Of a DNA stretch of 64,000 bases, positions 26,651-38,221 are shown one piece after another (position 1 is the stretch's first letter; the number at the start of each line of letters is the position of its first letter). Position numbers and translations under genes: made by a program. This DNA comes from Isoetes taiwanensis (lineage: Eukaryota > Streptophyta > Lycopodiopsida > Isoetales > Isoetaceae): positions 1,428,001 to 1,492,000 of the forward strand of contig JAJEKV010000078.1 of assembly GCA_021234155.1 (NCBI GenBank), given 5' to 3'. The notes below the pieces were generated by a model that did not search any database, was not told the DNA's origin, and saw nothing but the letters and a program-made list of their open reading frames with translations.

Positions 26651-27523
26651 AAGTTTTGTTTATCGTTAAGGACCTAGGTACTAAAGCAGAAGCAACCATG
26701 GCGGGCCATAAAAAAATCTCTTGCCATGTCACTATTGTATTGGTGCACCGTGACCTTGCCATAACTGCCCTGGGCCATGATATTGCTACTTGGATGAGCA
26801 TGAAAATGCTTGTAGTTGCACCCTTAGCGACCACTTTTTCACCTGCAATCATATCGACAGCTGATGTCATTGTCAAACCCCGCGTTATTCTTCTTCGCCA
26901 TCAAAAATGATCTGCACCTCCTTTTCCCATGCACGAAGATGCAGGCCCGAGCTCTTGACATATTTCTTATGGAGTTTTTATTTGTATTGCCATCTTGGGC
27001 ATTGTTACTAAAGATATTTTGCATTATATAAGTATTTAGATTTAACAATGGACTAATTAGAATTACCTCTAGGTATGGATGGTGATTGTGTATGCTAAAC
27101 AACTCTTAATTTAATTCATACGCAATTGTCATCTGTAACCAACCTTCTCTTTTCTATAGACGGGGCATGAAACGCTCCTTGTGAGCAGAGTTGTTGGCTT
27201 ATATTTTGCAAAGGAAATCGGTGCCCTGAAGTACCTAATGGAGAACCCAATCAGATGTTGTCGCCACCTATACCAGCACAAGCTATTGCATCTCCAGCAC
27301 GTGCTAAGCGTGCACGCAGTTCTTCTACATCCAGTTATGAGCTCATATTCTACCGACTCTTCAGATTCTGAGGCAGAGATTGCTAAGTCTAACAAGAAGG
27401 ATTATTAGAAGGCAATAGATTCTGCCATCACTAGCATCTGGGAGAACCACAAACTTGCGCAATTTTTTGAGACGACCAGATCTGGCATGGATGTTGTGTC
27501 AGGGCTTGATAAGATGAAGGAAT

Positions 27524-28425
27524 TTGGTACGTCATATAGGATGGTGGATAAGGATATGGGAAAGGTTAGTGCTGCGCGCATTTGGTGGATATGCTAAAGC
27601 AAATGTGTTGGCCAGAAACAAATGCAAGTTTAAGAAGTTTGCAAAGGTATTCAAGGTACATTATGTCCCACGAGTCCATAAGTGGCAACAAATTCAGACT
27701 TTTTACCGCTTGGAACAAAAGAACATGTGAGTCCAAGCATATACTGATGAGTTCATGCGTCTTCGCTTATATATGTCAGCCTTAACTAAAAGGCGTGCTG
27801 TTGGGGGCTATATTGAAGGGTTTTCAAGAAACCTTAAAAGATGGTCCATGCCATAGATTCCAAGACAGTTGCCGAAGCCAAAGTCAAAGCCCTTAGACAA
27901 GCACCAAGGTCTACATACCAACGACCCTCAAACTTTGGTCGAGATAAGTCCTATACACCATATAGGCCATGTTCACCTAGTCCAGGGCCTCCACAGCAAT
28001 TCTACTAGCTAGAAGCCTGGTAAGAAAACCAATTTCAATGTACTGGACAAGCCGATAATTCTACGGGTACTATGCAGCAGATATTATAGTCCATTCCCAA
28101 AGAAGCTCATGAGCAACTAAGGAAGGGCGGGGCTTGCTACCCTTGTTTCCGCCCAGGGCCTACCTTAGCAGATGAAGAGGCGTACGACTATATTCAAGGT
28201 GAGTCTCATATCTTTGCCACCATCGAAACAGGCAATGTGAATAGCCTGCCTACTGTCATATCCATTATTGGGAAGATAGACTCTAAACCCTTAGTAATTC
28301 TTATGGATACAGGTAGCACCCATAATTTTGCATATCCCATGATGATAGAAATCTTGCATATCAAATCCTTAAGATCTAAATTGCGACAAGTTGTTTTGGC
28401 AATTGGAGCTATTCACCATGCTTGA
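27524..28425 (+). pseudogene. Ty3/gypsy gag and aspartic protease relic
   Basis: Frame-broken gag sequence (from about 27.5 kb) is followed by a cysteine motif at GGACYPCFRPGP, where a zinc knuckle would lie. Then comes an open stretch with KPLVILMDTGSTHNF: the DTG catalytic triad of a retroviral-type aspartic protease in the context usual for plant gypsy elements. The frame ends at 28,425. Stops in gag make it inactive. The reverse-transcriptase remnant at 28.74 kb follows on the same strand in the normal gag-PR-RT order. Confidence 0.75.
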
Positions 28426-28739
28426 GGGCACCGCCTCAATTTGGTACACAGTTGTCAGAAGCATCCATTTCTTTAGGCACTGAGGTTATGAATATTAGGA
28501 AATATGATCTCATAGTTAGCATGGAGTTCTTGGTCCGCTGCCAAGGCCAAGATTAATTGTGAGAAAGGGGAAGTGACATTCAAAACAACCAATGGGACAT
28601 GTGTCACAATCTCAGGTAATCGAGTAAATCCAATTATGTAGTGTATTTCTTTGGAGCAATTGTATAAGGCCATCAGAAAGAATAGATTGCATCAGAGAAT
28701 CTGTATCTAAGCAAAAGGAGGTTATTAGTAGCTTGGCCA

Positions 28740-29210
28740 AATCTAGTGGGAACTTAATTAAAGAATTCCATGATCTTTGATGAGATCAAGGAGCTCTCAC
28801 CCTTCAGGAGATTGGAGTGTGAGATAGCACTCCCACTTGGCAACAAGCCTATCAGTAATGCTTCATACCATATGAGTACCCCTATGATGTTTTTCATGAG
28901 TTCCTCAACGAGTTTATCATCATCTTTTGACGACATACTTACTTACAGTAGGACATTCGAGGAGCATGAACGCCATCTTCGATTGGCTTTGCAAAAGCTC
29001 CAACGGCATAAGTTTCTTGCCAAGAGACGCTTCTAATTGGATGCAAACCATCAGAATCTCCAATACATTTTCACACAGCCACATCTCAATCTTAGACAAA
29101 GGAGATGCATGGAATTTCTAAAGGAGTATGATTTTGAGGTTGTCTACAAACCCGCCAAGCATAATAATTTTGCAGGCATTCCATCAAGCATCCATCGGTA
29201 ACTCGAACTC
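28740..29210 (+). pseudogene. Ty3/gypsy RT/RNase H relic, internally deleted
   Basis: The start reads FDEIKELSPFRRLECEIALP, then ISNASYHMSTP, the opening of the gypsy reverse transcriptase. Sequence then jumps to SSSFDDILTYSRTFEEHERH, the segment just after the catalytic FxDD-type box. The fingers and palm core in between is missing, so a few hundred bases were deleted. A frame break follows, then the RNase H end EFLKEYDFEVVYKPAKHNN. It belongs with the gag/protease relic upstream. Confidence 0.75.
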
Positions 29211-29289
29211 ATTGTCATGCAATTTTGACCCTCACAAGTGATTGGAAAGACCATTGAGAAAACTCATCCAAATGATCCTGAGTTTAAAG

Positions 29290-29770
29290 AAGTGTGGCAA
29301 AATTTGCCCAAGAGCAAACTCCACTAGATGATTAGAATTGCTCCATCTAGATTTCTTATTCTAGATGTAATTTTGTAACATGTCTTCCAAAATCCTATTG
29401 GTGCATTTAATCTACCCATCTGTCTGAGGATGATGGGATGTGCTCACCCAAAGCTCTGTCTCTATGGTGCTGAAGGAATTCATCCAAAAAGTGATGATAA
29501 ACTTCGAGTCGCGTTCTTACACTATTGTTCTAGGCATAACATGTAGCCTAAAGATTTCTTTTGTGAACAACTAGGAGGTATCTAAGGTTGTATGCCTTGT
29601 TCTACATGGTAGGAAATTTGCCATCTTGGATAGCTTATCGACTACCACCATTAAGGCATTATGGCCTTTTGGAGTACTTTGAAATCTCATTGTAAAGTCC
29701 ATGGTGACGACCTTTCACTTAGTGCAGGGGACGTCCAAAGATTCCAAAGGCCCTATTTGAGATGAAGCTT
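29290..29770 (-). pseudogene. Chromovirus integrase fragment, copy 1
   Basis: On minus this is a diverged copy of the integrase segment at 30973-31428, about 1.68 kb away. Shared phrases include GATTTTGGAAGACATGTTAC/GATTTTGGTAGACATGTTAC and the region encoding the HDSLMVVxxLSKMAHF block. It is more damaged than copy 2 and has no open frame. It ends abruptly near 29,290, where it abuts the opposite-strand RT/RNase H relic. Confidence 0.65.
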
Positions 29771-29825
29771 ACATCCGGATATGAATGGATGAAAGCATAC
29801 GGTATATACTTTTAAAGCCTCTAAA

Positions 29826-30240
29826 ATTCAGGCCTTTACGTTCTTCCAGAACTGATACGTTCCTCTCTCCTTTCCATCAAAAACAATAAAAAGAATCAAA
29901 ATAATATCACAAACGTGTTAATATTTAACAGTAAGATAATTACAATACTATTAGAGACTAAAACGAGTGCTTCAATGCTTAAACTTACTACCTATTGAAA
30001 CATTATGCAAGTTCCCAATACATTTTCTATCAGAAAATCCTGGCTGGAGGCATTTCACATTCATGTAAAAGAAATTACTTAGTCCTAGTCCAAATGCATA
30101 ATCACAAGAAAAGAGGTAACATTAGAGGTTACTTTTCTTTTCTTTTTCCCTTTTTTTTTTTTTTTTGTAAAGGCTTCTTGTCCCAAAGAAGAAAACATAA
30201 CAAAAACAACAAAAGAATAACTTTTTTTTGGGGGAGAGGG
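29826..30240 (-). repeat. Direct repeat X, copy 1, after the chromodomain
   Basis: This block matches 31467-31880 at about 80 percent by eye; for example both contain AGTGCTTCAATGCTTAAACT followed by TACTAC(C/T)TATTGAAACATTA. On minus it lies between the chromodomain stop and integrase copy 1. Its recurrence marks a head-to-tail duplication of the unit X-integrase-chromodomain. Its nature, whether LTR, 3' UTR or an insertion, is not settled. Confidence 0.6.
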
Positions 30241-30249
30241 GGGATCCTC

Positions 30250-30745
30250 GCCGTCGCACGCACTGACCTTGGGCTCGTTGTCGACAACGTCGTGACGAGC
30301 CAACATTTGCATTGCTCCATATCAGGGTATCTCTTCTTTAGGTCAGACTCTAATACCCATGTAGCATCCCCAATTGGCAAGTATGTCCACTTAACCAAGA
30401 ATTGTGGCAATTGCGATCTCCTTGTCTTCTTGAATAACTTATCCATAAGCACTTCCAGAATGATTTCAATCTGCTCTTCTGTCATCTTTAACAATGTTAA
30501 AGATTCTAATGTTGCATCCGGGTTTGGCATGTGCTTCTTTAAAAGGCTCACATAGAATACCTTGTGTATCTTTAGGTGGTCGGGCAAATCCAATTGAAAA
30601 GATTGGTTTTCTATCCTCTTGATGATCCCACAAGTACCCGGTCACATTTGAGCAAGTTTTTTACACCTATCAAGTCTTAGTTTGGCTTGCTACACTTTAA
30701 TTTTTAGCCAAACATTATCTCCTACTTGGAATTCCTTGGCAGATA
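30250..30745 (-). pseudogene. Integrase C-terminus with chromodomain (chromovirus)
   Basis: Read on minus, AYISAKEFQVGDNVWLKI is the integrase SH3-like/GPY region. Then come LDLPDHLKIHKVFYVSLLKK, the usual link, and a chromodomain with QFLVKWTYLPIGDATWVLES. Chromodomains direct chromovirus integration to marked chromatin. The aromatic/Trp positions (VKW, ATW) are kept. Stops lie in the part before PDHLK. The open frame at 30593-30129 continues beyond the chromodomain into T-rich repeat and is not expected to be coding there. Confidence 0.8.
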
Positions 30746-30811
30746 TATGCTTATCAGGTCTTGAGTTCGAGTCTCCATGGGTGCCTATATGTATGGGGTC
30801 CATCTTGTAAA

Positions 30812-30858
30812 GTCCTTGATGGTATTGTGATGCTCAAGGACGCAATACCATCAAGGAC
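30812..30858. repeat. 16-bp perfect inverted repeat
   Basis: GTCCTTGATGGTATTG is followed, after a 15-base spacer, by its exact complement CAATACCATCAAGGAC. It sits within a segment (about 30.75-30.97 kb) that interrupts the integrase, so that segment is probably an insertion. Confidence 0.8.
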
Positions 30859-30972
30859 GAGCGTAGGTCTAGTGGAAGAGGTGGTGACGGGCCCATGGTA
30901 GACCGCTTGAGAGATCTTAGTAATGTGCATGTAGGGCATTCTCGAGACACCGGCATAAATGGATAGAAGTGA

Positions 30973-31428
30973 CTATTCATAAACGTCTAGACGAGTTTGC
31001 CCAGAGTTGGTTAAGGGCACGTCGGTTAGGAACGTTACATTATTCCAGACGTAATTTGGTAACATGTCTACCAAAATCCTATTTGTGCGTTTCTTCTGCC
31101 CAATTGTATGAGGATGATGGGATGTGCTCATCCAAAGCTTTGTCTCTATTGTGCTCAAGAAATTCGGGACGCGATCTGGTACCATTGCTCTAGGCATACC
31201 ATGTTGCCTAAAGATTTCTTTTGTGGACGATATGGTAGTATCTAAGGTCGTATCCAGTGTTCTACATGGCAGGAAATGTGCCATCTTGGATAGCTTATTG
31301 ATTACCACCATTAAGGAATCATGGCCTTTTGGAGTGCTTGGAAGTCCCGTTCTAAAGTCCATGGTAACGACCATCCACTTAGTGACGATGACTTCCAAAG
31401 GTTCCGAAGGCCCTATTTGAGGTTGCAT
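30973..31428 (-). pseudogene. Chromovirus integrase core fragment, copy 2
   Basis: The 151-codon open frame reads VTMDFRTGLPSTPKGHDSLM, then LSKMAHFLPC, FRQHGMPRAMVPDR and HHPHTIGQKKRTNR, which is the gypsy integrase catalytic core. The first Asp (MDF) and second Asp (PDR) positions are kept, but the catalytic Glu of the usual GQTERVNR motif is Lys, so the enzyme would be dead. The end of the frame, after DMLPNYV, no longer resembles integrase, in line with an insertion between here and the GPY region. Confidence 0.85.
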
Positions 31429-31466
31429 CTGGATATCAATGTATGAAAGTATGCTATGGTATATAC

Positions 31467-31880
31467 TTTTGGAACCCCTAAAAGTATCAACTTTAGATAC
31501 TTCTACAACTGGTACATTCTTCTCTTCCTTCTATTAAAAACCATAAAAAGAATTAAAATAATGTCATGAACATGTTAATATTTAATAGTAAGATAATTAT
31601 GATACTATTACAGACTAAAATGAGTGCTTCAATGCTTAAACTTACTACTTATTGAAACATTACGCAAGTTCCCAGTACATTTGCAGTCAGAAAATTTTGG
31701 TCGGAGCCATTTTACATTCATGTAAAAAAAAATTACTTAGTTTAAAGCCATAATCTAAAGAAAAGAACGAAGGCGCTAATATCAGAGGTTACTCTCTTAC
31801 TTTTTTTCTAGCCGAGGCTTCTTGTCCTGATGGAAAAAACATATCGACGAACCAAAAAAACTTTTTCTTTTTGTGGGGGA
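31467..31880 (-). repeat. Direct repeat X, copy 2, before integrase
   Basis: Homologous to 29826-30240 (see there). It is followed at its far end by the same GGGGGAGAGGGGG motif seen near 30,232. Confidence 0.6.
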
Positions 31881-31889
31881 GAGGGGGTG

Positions 31890-34800
31890 TCACCCTTCAA
31901 CTGCATTTGTAAATGCAAAATAGCTTATACAAAAGCATAAGAGATTAAGCAGAAAAACTTAAAGATGGAAGGGACAATATAGATACCTTATTCTCGGTCT
32001 CTAGCCAGGCTTTTAGCTCCAAATAATCTTTTCTCATGTTGGATCGAAATCATGATTATTGTTTGGGGCAGCAGCTTTCACCCTCACTTTTGCTCGTAAT
32101 TGGGTCTGCTACAGGCCTCATCATAAGTCGTTTGTGTGCATTCGAGGCTTCAACTCTTCTATTGGTGTCTCATTTGAATTCTTTTCCTCAAAATCAATAG
32201 AAAGGAGGAGTTCTTGAAGTAGGCGAGGAACGAGGATTGGAAGGCCATTCCACAAGAGTCGTCGGATTCACCATGACAAAGAACCGGTGGGTTACTCTCG
32301 GCTTGGTCGGAGGAGTGTTTGGTCATGGGTGATGGTTGCAGTTCAACCAACTGCATGCCTGTACTTATAGTAGATTTCGCATCAAGGCATCTGAGTGGCC
32401 ACCTAAAGTAGTTAATTTTCTAGGTTAAGTGATCATGCCACCTTTATGTTATGGATATTGCAGATGTTATAATATCTAAGCAGACGAAGGAAATAAAGGG
32501 ATTCTAGCCAAAATCACAAACAGCCATACTCAAAACAAGATATTCGCCTTGATTGCTCATTAATATTATATTAACTACAGTCATACAAACCTTTCTACAA
32601 TCAAATAGCTCATTAAATATAGAGCGTTTTAGTTTGAGATACATTTATGGAGCTATTATCTACGAGTCTCATCTAAAATTTACATGTTGAAACGTTTGTC
32701 TATTATTTTTTACTTACTTGCTTTGGTTGCATTTATATTTAGATATACAATATTAGTAGTGTATAAACCTTGGAATCTGCGGATGATAACAATCAATTCT
32801 TACAAATTTGACGACCAAGCAAAAGTCGACCATAGTTGTAATAATGTTTGTTCATGGCAATGTGTTAGAAGCCAACCTGAATATTCTTTTAGAATACAGG
32901 ATCAGAAGGCAAGGCAAAGCAAGTCATGTTGCTCAAGGGAGAGCTCAAAGATCATTTTGTCGATTGGGAACTTGCGGGGGATGGTGAGCTAGCTGGCTAC
33001 GTCACTTGTCTATTTTAATGCTATCAAGGAAGGCAGACAAATTCATGATGTAATAAAAGGAACAAGTGTTAATCTGATGTATCTGTTGGGAATGCCTAGG
33101 TAGTGATATGTTTATCCCTTATCCTATGTCTATCATAGATCATACTACCCAGCTACCTACAAGTGTGGTTGTCGTCAGTTGTGTTATTAAATCATTGGTT
33201 TGCCGCATGTTTACAAGAGCATCTTTAGTTCATTGTTCACGAAATAGCAGGGAATATTACATATCTATTTATGCATGGTTCTAAAAGAGTAGAAATTATT
33301 CCTTAAAATAAAAATCAAGTCCAAGATTGATTTTCAATTGTTCAAGACTATAACATGGAAATCTACATGTAATAAACCTATCCTTCATATCGAAAAGCCA
33401 TGTGCTCCATAGCTTACCTTCATGTCCTATCCTACTTCAATGCCCGATTGGCCTTTGGATAGGGGAATAGGGTAAAGCATATTAGAGTGTCCCTTAAAAA
33501 ATATATTTAAGTGATCAAACTAATACCCAACAAAGTAGCCAACACTGTGTACTGCAGAACTTACATAATAATAATAATAATAATAAGTTTAAGACCTAAT
33601 GCATTCTTTGTAGTCCCTGTAGGTTTGTTTTTCACTCGACAATGGATGGTAACATGTCTTACATTTTGATGAAATGGGAAAAAAGAAAGAACTGATTTCT
33701 GGAGTTTCTAGTGTAGGTACTTTGGCAGGTTCCAAAACTAAACACCCCTTACCCAATACTTCTAAATATATGCCATATCTAGCCAGAGACATCATTAAAC
33801 ATTCATGTGGTTCTATTCTCTAGGATCGAACAGACCATTGCAAATGCAACCAAGTCCATCCAACATATATTCAGTTTGTATGTCTACTTATACAAGGTCA
33901 GAACTGATATACATAAAATCAGATAAAGGGATGGCATGGAATCAAGTATTGAACCGAAGATGCAGATGCAGATGAAGATGCAGATGCACAAGAAACCTGT
34001 AAATAATACAATGAAAAGAAAACTGGCACAAATACCTAGAAAATAAAGACATTTACGTCTGCCCATCCAATCAACTACCATTTTATAGTACATCAAAAAA
34101 AAATACGGTCTGCCCCAATCTCATCTGCATGAATTGTGGGCTTGAACTCTTTCTCCTGCCTTTTTGAAGTTCTCCTTTGGAATGCCAGCTCATCAAACGT
34201 CTCTTACTCCTTCTTAATGCGCTCAGATATAAAGGCATTATTTATCTACTAGACAACACAAATTTGCAGGTCTTATAGACTATACTTGTTAGCTAGTGTG
34301 CCCATGGTATTTCACAAAGTGTTGGACTCTTTCTCACAAATTACCCTCAAACATCATAATGTGCTCAATGTCAACCATAGAGAAGGTAGAGATCCTTACT
34401 TATCTCTATTTGCCTTTCACCTACTCTTGTTCATATGGCGTGAAAGTATAGCTTGCAATCTCCCCCAAGAAATAAGTACTCCATAAGGCCCTCAAAATAG
34501 TGGACCAAACTTGCCATCGGTTGTTGTACGTATGGCATTTCACACAGTGTTAAACCTTGTTATCATAGAAACTCATAAGGTTCTTATACGAAGACCGTCG
34601 AGCATCAAACCCACGCATGGCAATAACATCAATTAGGCCCCAAGTATTCTGACACTTACACTTAGATTTCTCCATCTGCACTATTGTGCAACAATAACAA
34701 AAGATGGAAGGAATGTTCATCTCAAACAATGGAAGCAGCCGACCTTCTGACTACAATCTAGAATAGCATATCATAGGATTCACATGGAACTTTTTTTTTC

Positions 34801-35455
34801 AGGGTTGAATCCATCTGGCGGGATCAGGGTTGATTCTTTTGATCAGCACTGTATTCACATGGATGCAGTGGTTTTTGCTATAAAAATTTTAGGTCGATAT
34901 AAGAGCTGGGCCAATTTTCCCAACCAAATTCAACCTGTTCAAAACTTTTTGCATGTGAATAGTCTAGCTGATTAAGCGTTGGTCCTAAATTGGATCATTT
35001 GGAGGATAAACTGGAGATCAGCTCATCTCACGCAGGATAGACCACACATGGCGGAATCAGCCGAAGCCAAAATCTGCATCACAAATCAGCCGATGACTTC
35101 CGCTAATTCAAATAGGATTCATGTGAACAGGCCTTATGAATAAGCTGCAAATCACTCATCTCTCATGCCCCATTCCAACTATAAGGTTTGCAATTGGAAG
35201 TTGGCGTACATTTGGAACATAAAGTTTGCAATAGATTGGGGGTTGTATGAGTATGGGAATACATATAAAATGGGTCAAAAGGGTATGGCAAATTTTATTG
35301 TGAAGGTCGATTAGGGATGGGGGCCGATGTGGTTGGACGTGAGATGGGGCAAAGCAGTTGATCTCAAGGATGCTTTGCATGATAAGGGCTTGACATCGGC
35401 TTTAGATTTACATCCATTGTGTTTGGTTACTACCAAATAAGGGAAGATAAGGGAG
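31890..35455. other. Intergenic, no supported gene
   Basis: Only short open frames occur. An (AAT)n run lies at 33,565-33,587, and GATGCAGATG units (GCAGAT repeats) lie near 33,958-33,990. A block near 34.79-34.86 kb holds a duplicated phrase (CAGGGTTGAATCC/CAGGGTTGATTCT). Confidence 0.4.
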
Positions 35456-35458
35456 ATA

Positions 35459-35505
35459 AGTAAGGAAGGAAGGGAAGGAAGGGAGGGAGGGAGGGAGGGA
35501 GGGAT
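35459..35505 (+). repeat. (GGGA)/(GGAA)n purine microsatellite
   Basis: Successive AAGG and GGGA tetranucleotides run to GGGATTAATT. Confidence 0.95.
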
Positions 35506-36229
35506 TAATTAATTTTAACGTCCACGGAACCCAATGCGGGTTATGGGACGAGAACAAACAAAGGAGGCATAAGCCGTAGCGAGCAGCAGGGCGAAGCCCA
35601 AAAATTAGAACATGGGGTCCTAAGCCGGCCATTACAACACACAAATAAAGAAACCGAACCAACCCAAAGAATGAGGGAGCAGGTGGCTATGCAAAACCGT
35701 CCAAGGATCGGCCGGCCGCGTGGGAATGATAGCTTGGCCTCCCTATACACCGTCCATTTCCGTTCTAGGCGAGCCTCGGCGCACTCGACATAGCTCTTAG
35801 CCTACAAAGGCTGTCTTTGGGGTCAAATCTTCTGAAGCGCGAGAAGGTGGTTCCCTTCAAATGATTGCCATCGCGTAAAAATGCATACGGAAAGAGCATC
35901 CCAGCTTTTAGACCAAGAGATGCCGGGCGGTCGGGCGTCTTTACTCAAATTGAGGCATCGAAAGGATGCGTCCGGGCGGTATGTACATCACGGCCCAAAA
36001 AAGGCGACCTCATGCCAAAGAAAGTTACCCGTCTCCTTGGACCTACAATACGCCAAAGGTCTTGAATCGATGCATGTTACGGGCCCTACCAAACTTGAAT
36101 GAGGACCCGGCATGGGCGTGGGCAACAAATCCTCAGCGGAGGTCATGCGGGCATTGGGACGGTTCATTCCATGCATAGATAGAATGAGCATAGCACTCAC
36201 ATGGTCGAGAGGGCCTACCATTAGCGTTG

Positions 36230-36620
36230 GTGAAACATTATTGCAAACCAACTGCCCCTTGACGTAGCAATAACTCAATGTCATACCCGACCTTCTAGTG
36301 GTTGAGTGGCCCTAAAAAATGTCCATGTGAGAGTAATGGTTGACCCCATCGGTGTGGATCCCAAAGTATCCTTGCAACAAGGCAAACACCTGAGCATCAA
36401 TCATGTCCAACATGACTAAAGATGCCAGGAAAGAAGGAAACGGGATCGCCGGGGCCCAAAACTTTGCAAGAAGGTATGGCTCAATTGTGGGGTCATAGGG
36501 TTTGTCAAAGCCCCGGCCAAATCCAATCAAGTTCTTTGATTTCGCGGGTCTCCCCTAGCCATGCGCTTAATCTTTTAAAGGTATGGAATGATGATCTTTT
36601 CCATAAAAGCTCATGCTAGA
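36230..36620 (-). repeat. Diverged duplicated block, copy 1
   Basis: The phrases TTGACGTA(G)(T)TGCAA-like, GAGTGGCCCTAAAAAATG, TTGACCCCAT and AAGGTATGGAATGATGATCT, followed by TTTCCATAAAAGC, recur in the same order at 37.48-37.75 kb, 1.14-1.25 kb downstream. The minus strand here is unusually open and GC-richer (frames at 36530-36312 and 36284-35988), so it may be former transposon coding sequence. No domain was recognised. Confidence 0.5.
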
Positions 36621-37479
36621 ATTGGACCTCTTCCTATTTCCATAGCATCAAGGAAAGCCATGGCATGATGATCCAGAGATGGCGGCAAATAATCTGACGA
36701 TAGTGCAGATGCTTCATGTTTCGAGCTATGGCTTGATATTTTGGCGATGGTTTCCATTCTTTAGATTTTGAGCTTCAGGTTTTAAACTATGGTTTAAAAA
36801 TAGTTCATGTAGATAGCCGACAAAAGCTATGGTTTCAAACAATGGTACAAATGCTTCAAGTTTTCTCTCAGCTATGGCCGATGCTTAGAGTTAGGTGAAT
36901 ATAGAAGCGGGCTATAACAGGTCATCGAGAGAATGCTTATGCATTTATCATTCTTGATTAGAATAAAAAAAACATGAGGATATAAAGAAACGATGATTTC
37001 CTTGGCGTTATGTGAAGCGTTTAAGAAATGAGCAAGGATAAAAGAATTGAATATGATTCATCAAGATATATGATAAAAACAGGGATATAAAACAGATGAT
37101 GATGATTCGGCAAGATTGGATAAGAAAAACAGAAGATATAATGAAGATGATCCAAGATGGGCCGGTCCAGAATTCATGAATCTTTCTTGTTGGAAAGCTC
37201 GTCAAGGAAAACATCTGGGAATATTACTGATTTTATTTTTTAGATTATTCGAGGTTGATCTGATTGCTATGGCATCCATGAAGTCTAAATTGAGGCATCC
37301 GGAAAAGACATATTTTGGCAAGGTATCGGAAAAGACATCTTCATCAAAGAAAATCTAGACGCTATGGTCGCTCACGGTCTTGAATGGGATGCCTTCCGGT
37401 TGCTCCTTGAATGAGCTCCCTTCACAATACTTTGCTTTTCAGCGGGACATGAGGAATGGTGCATCTGCAATTGGCTCTC

Positions 37480-37760
37480 AAACAGGAATGCAAACCAACT
37501 TTCCTTGACGTATTGCAACAACATACAATGTATTCAATTCTATCTGGATGGTTGAGAGGACCCTAAAAAATAGAGCCATGTAGGCATTTGACCCCATTCA
37601 TCTCCTCCAAAATATGCCTACATCTAAGGGCCAAGGATGAAGGAAACAATCGTCCAATGATAAAAACTCCAAATCCAACAAGACCCAATTAGGGCAACCC
37701 TTCCTGGCCTTGTTTTTCAAGGTATGGAATGTGATCTTTTCCATAAAGCAAGCTGATATA
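37480..37760 (-). repeat. Diverged duplicated block, copy 2
   Basis: Second member of the pair described at 36,230. It contains GAGAGGACCCTAAAAAATAG, TTGACCCCATTCATC and AAGGTATGGAATGTGATCTT. Confidence 0.5.
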
Positions 37761-38221
37761 CAGCAATGCAATTGTATTGGTTGTCCTTTTGCAAGTATAA
37801 CAAAGGGACAACATGCTCTCTCTTTAACGGCCATTAGACACACAAGCTTAAATTGCTTAACATTCTGTTTTTTAGCTAATATTTTTTTTTATCAAATATC
37901 AGTTCTAATTTAAAAATCCAGTACAAACCAATGTCACCTATGGTGCTCAGTTTAATCAATCCCATCGAGAGTGGGCAGCATTTGTATTAACATCAATATA
38001 ACTAATAGGGGAACTATACATGCAAACGCTTCCATACCTGTCTTATTTTACCACTCATTATTCAACAATGATATACAAATTCATCTCAAAAAAATCTTCA
38101 ATTTCTCACTTCACAATCTCTAAGTATATATTGCCTCCATAGACTATTCCAGACCCTCCAGATTGCAGGACCAGTCACAGTCCTACAAGCATTAACCTCA
38201 ATCAACATTCCAATGTCAAGG

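Noticed and set aside
30129-30312. Lysine-rich extension of the chromodomain frame
   Set aside because: It reads through a T-rich tract (poly-Lys on minus) beyond the conserved chromodomain, and the homologous repeat X at 31.8 kb has no such frame.
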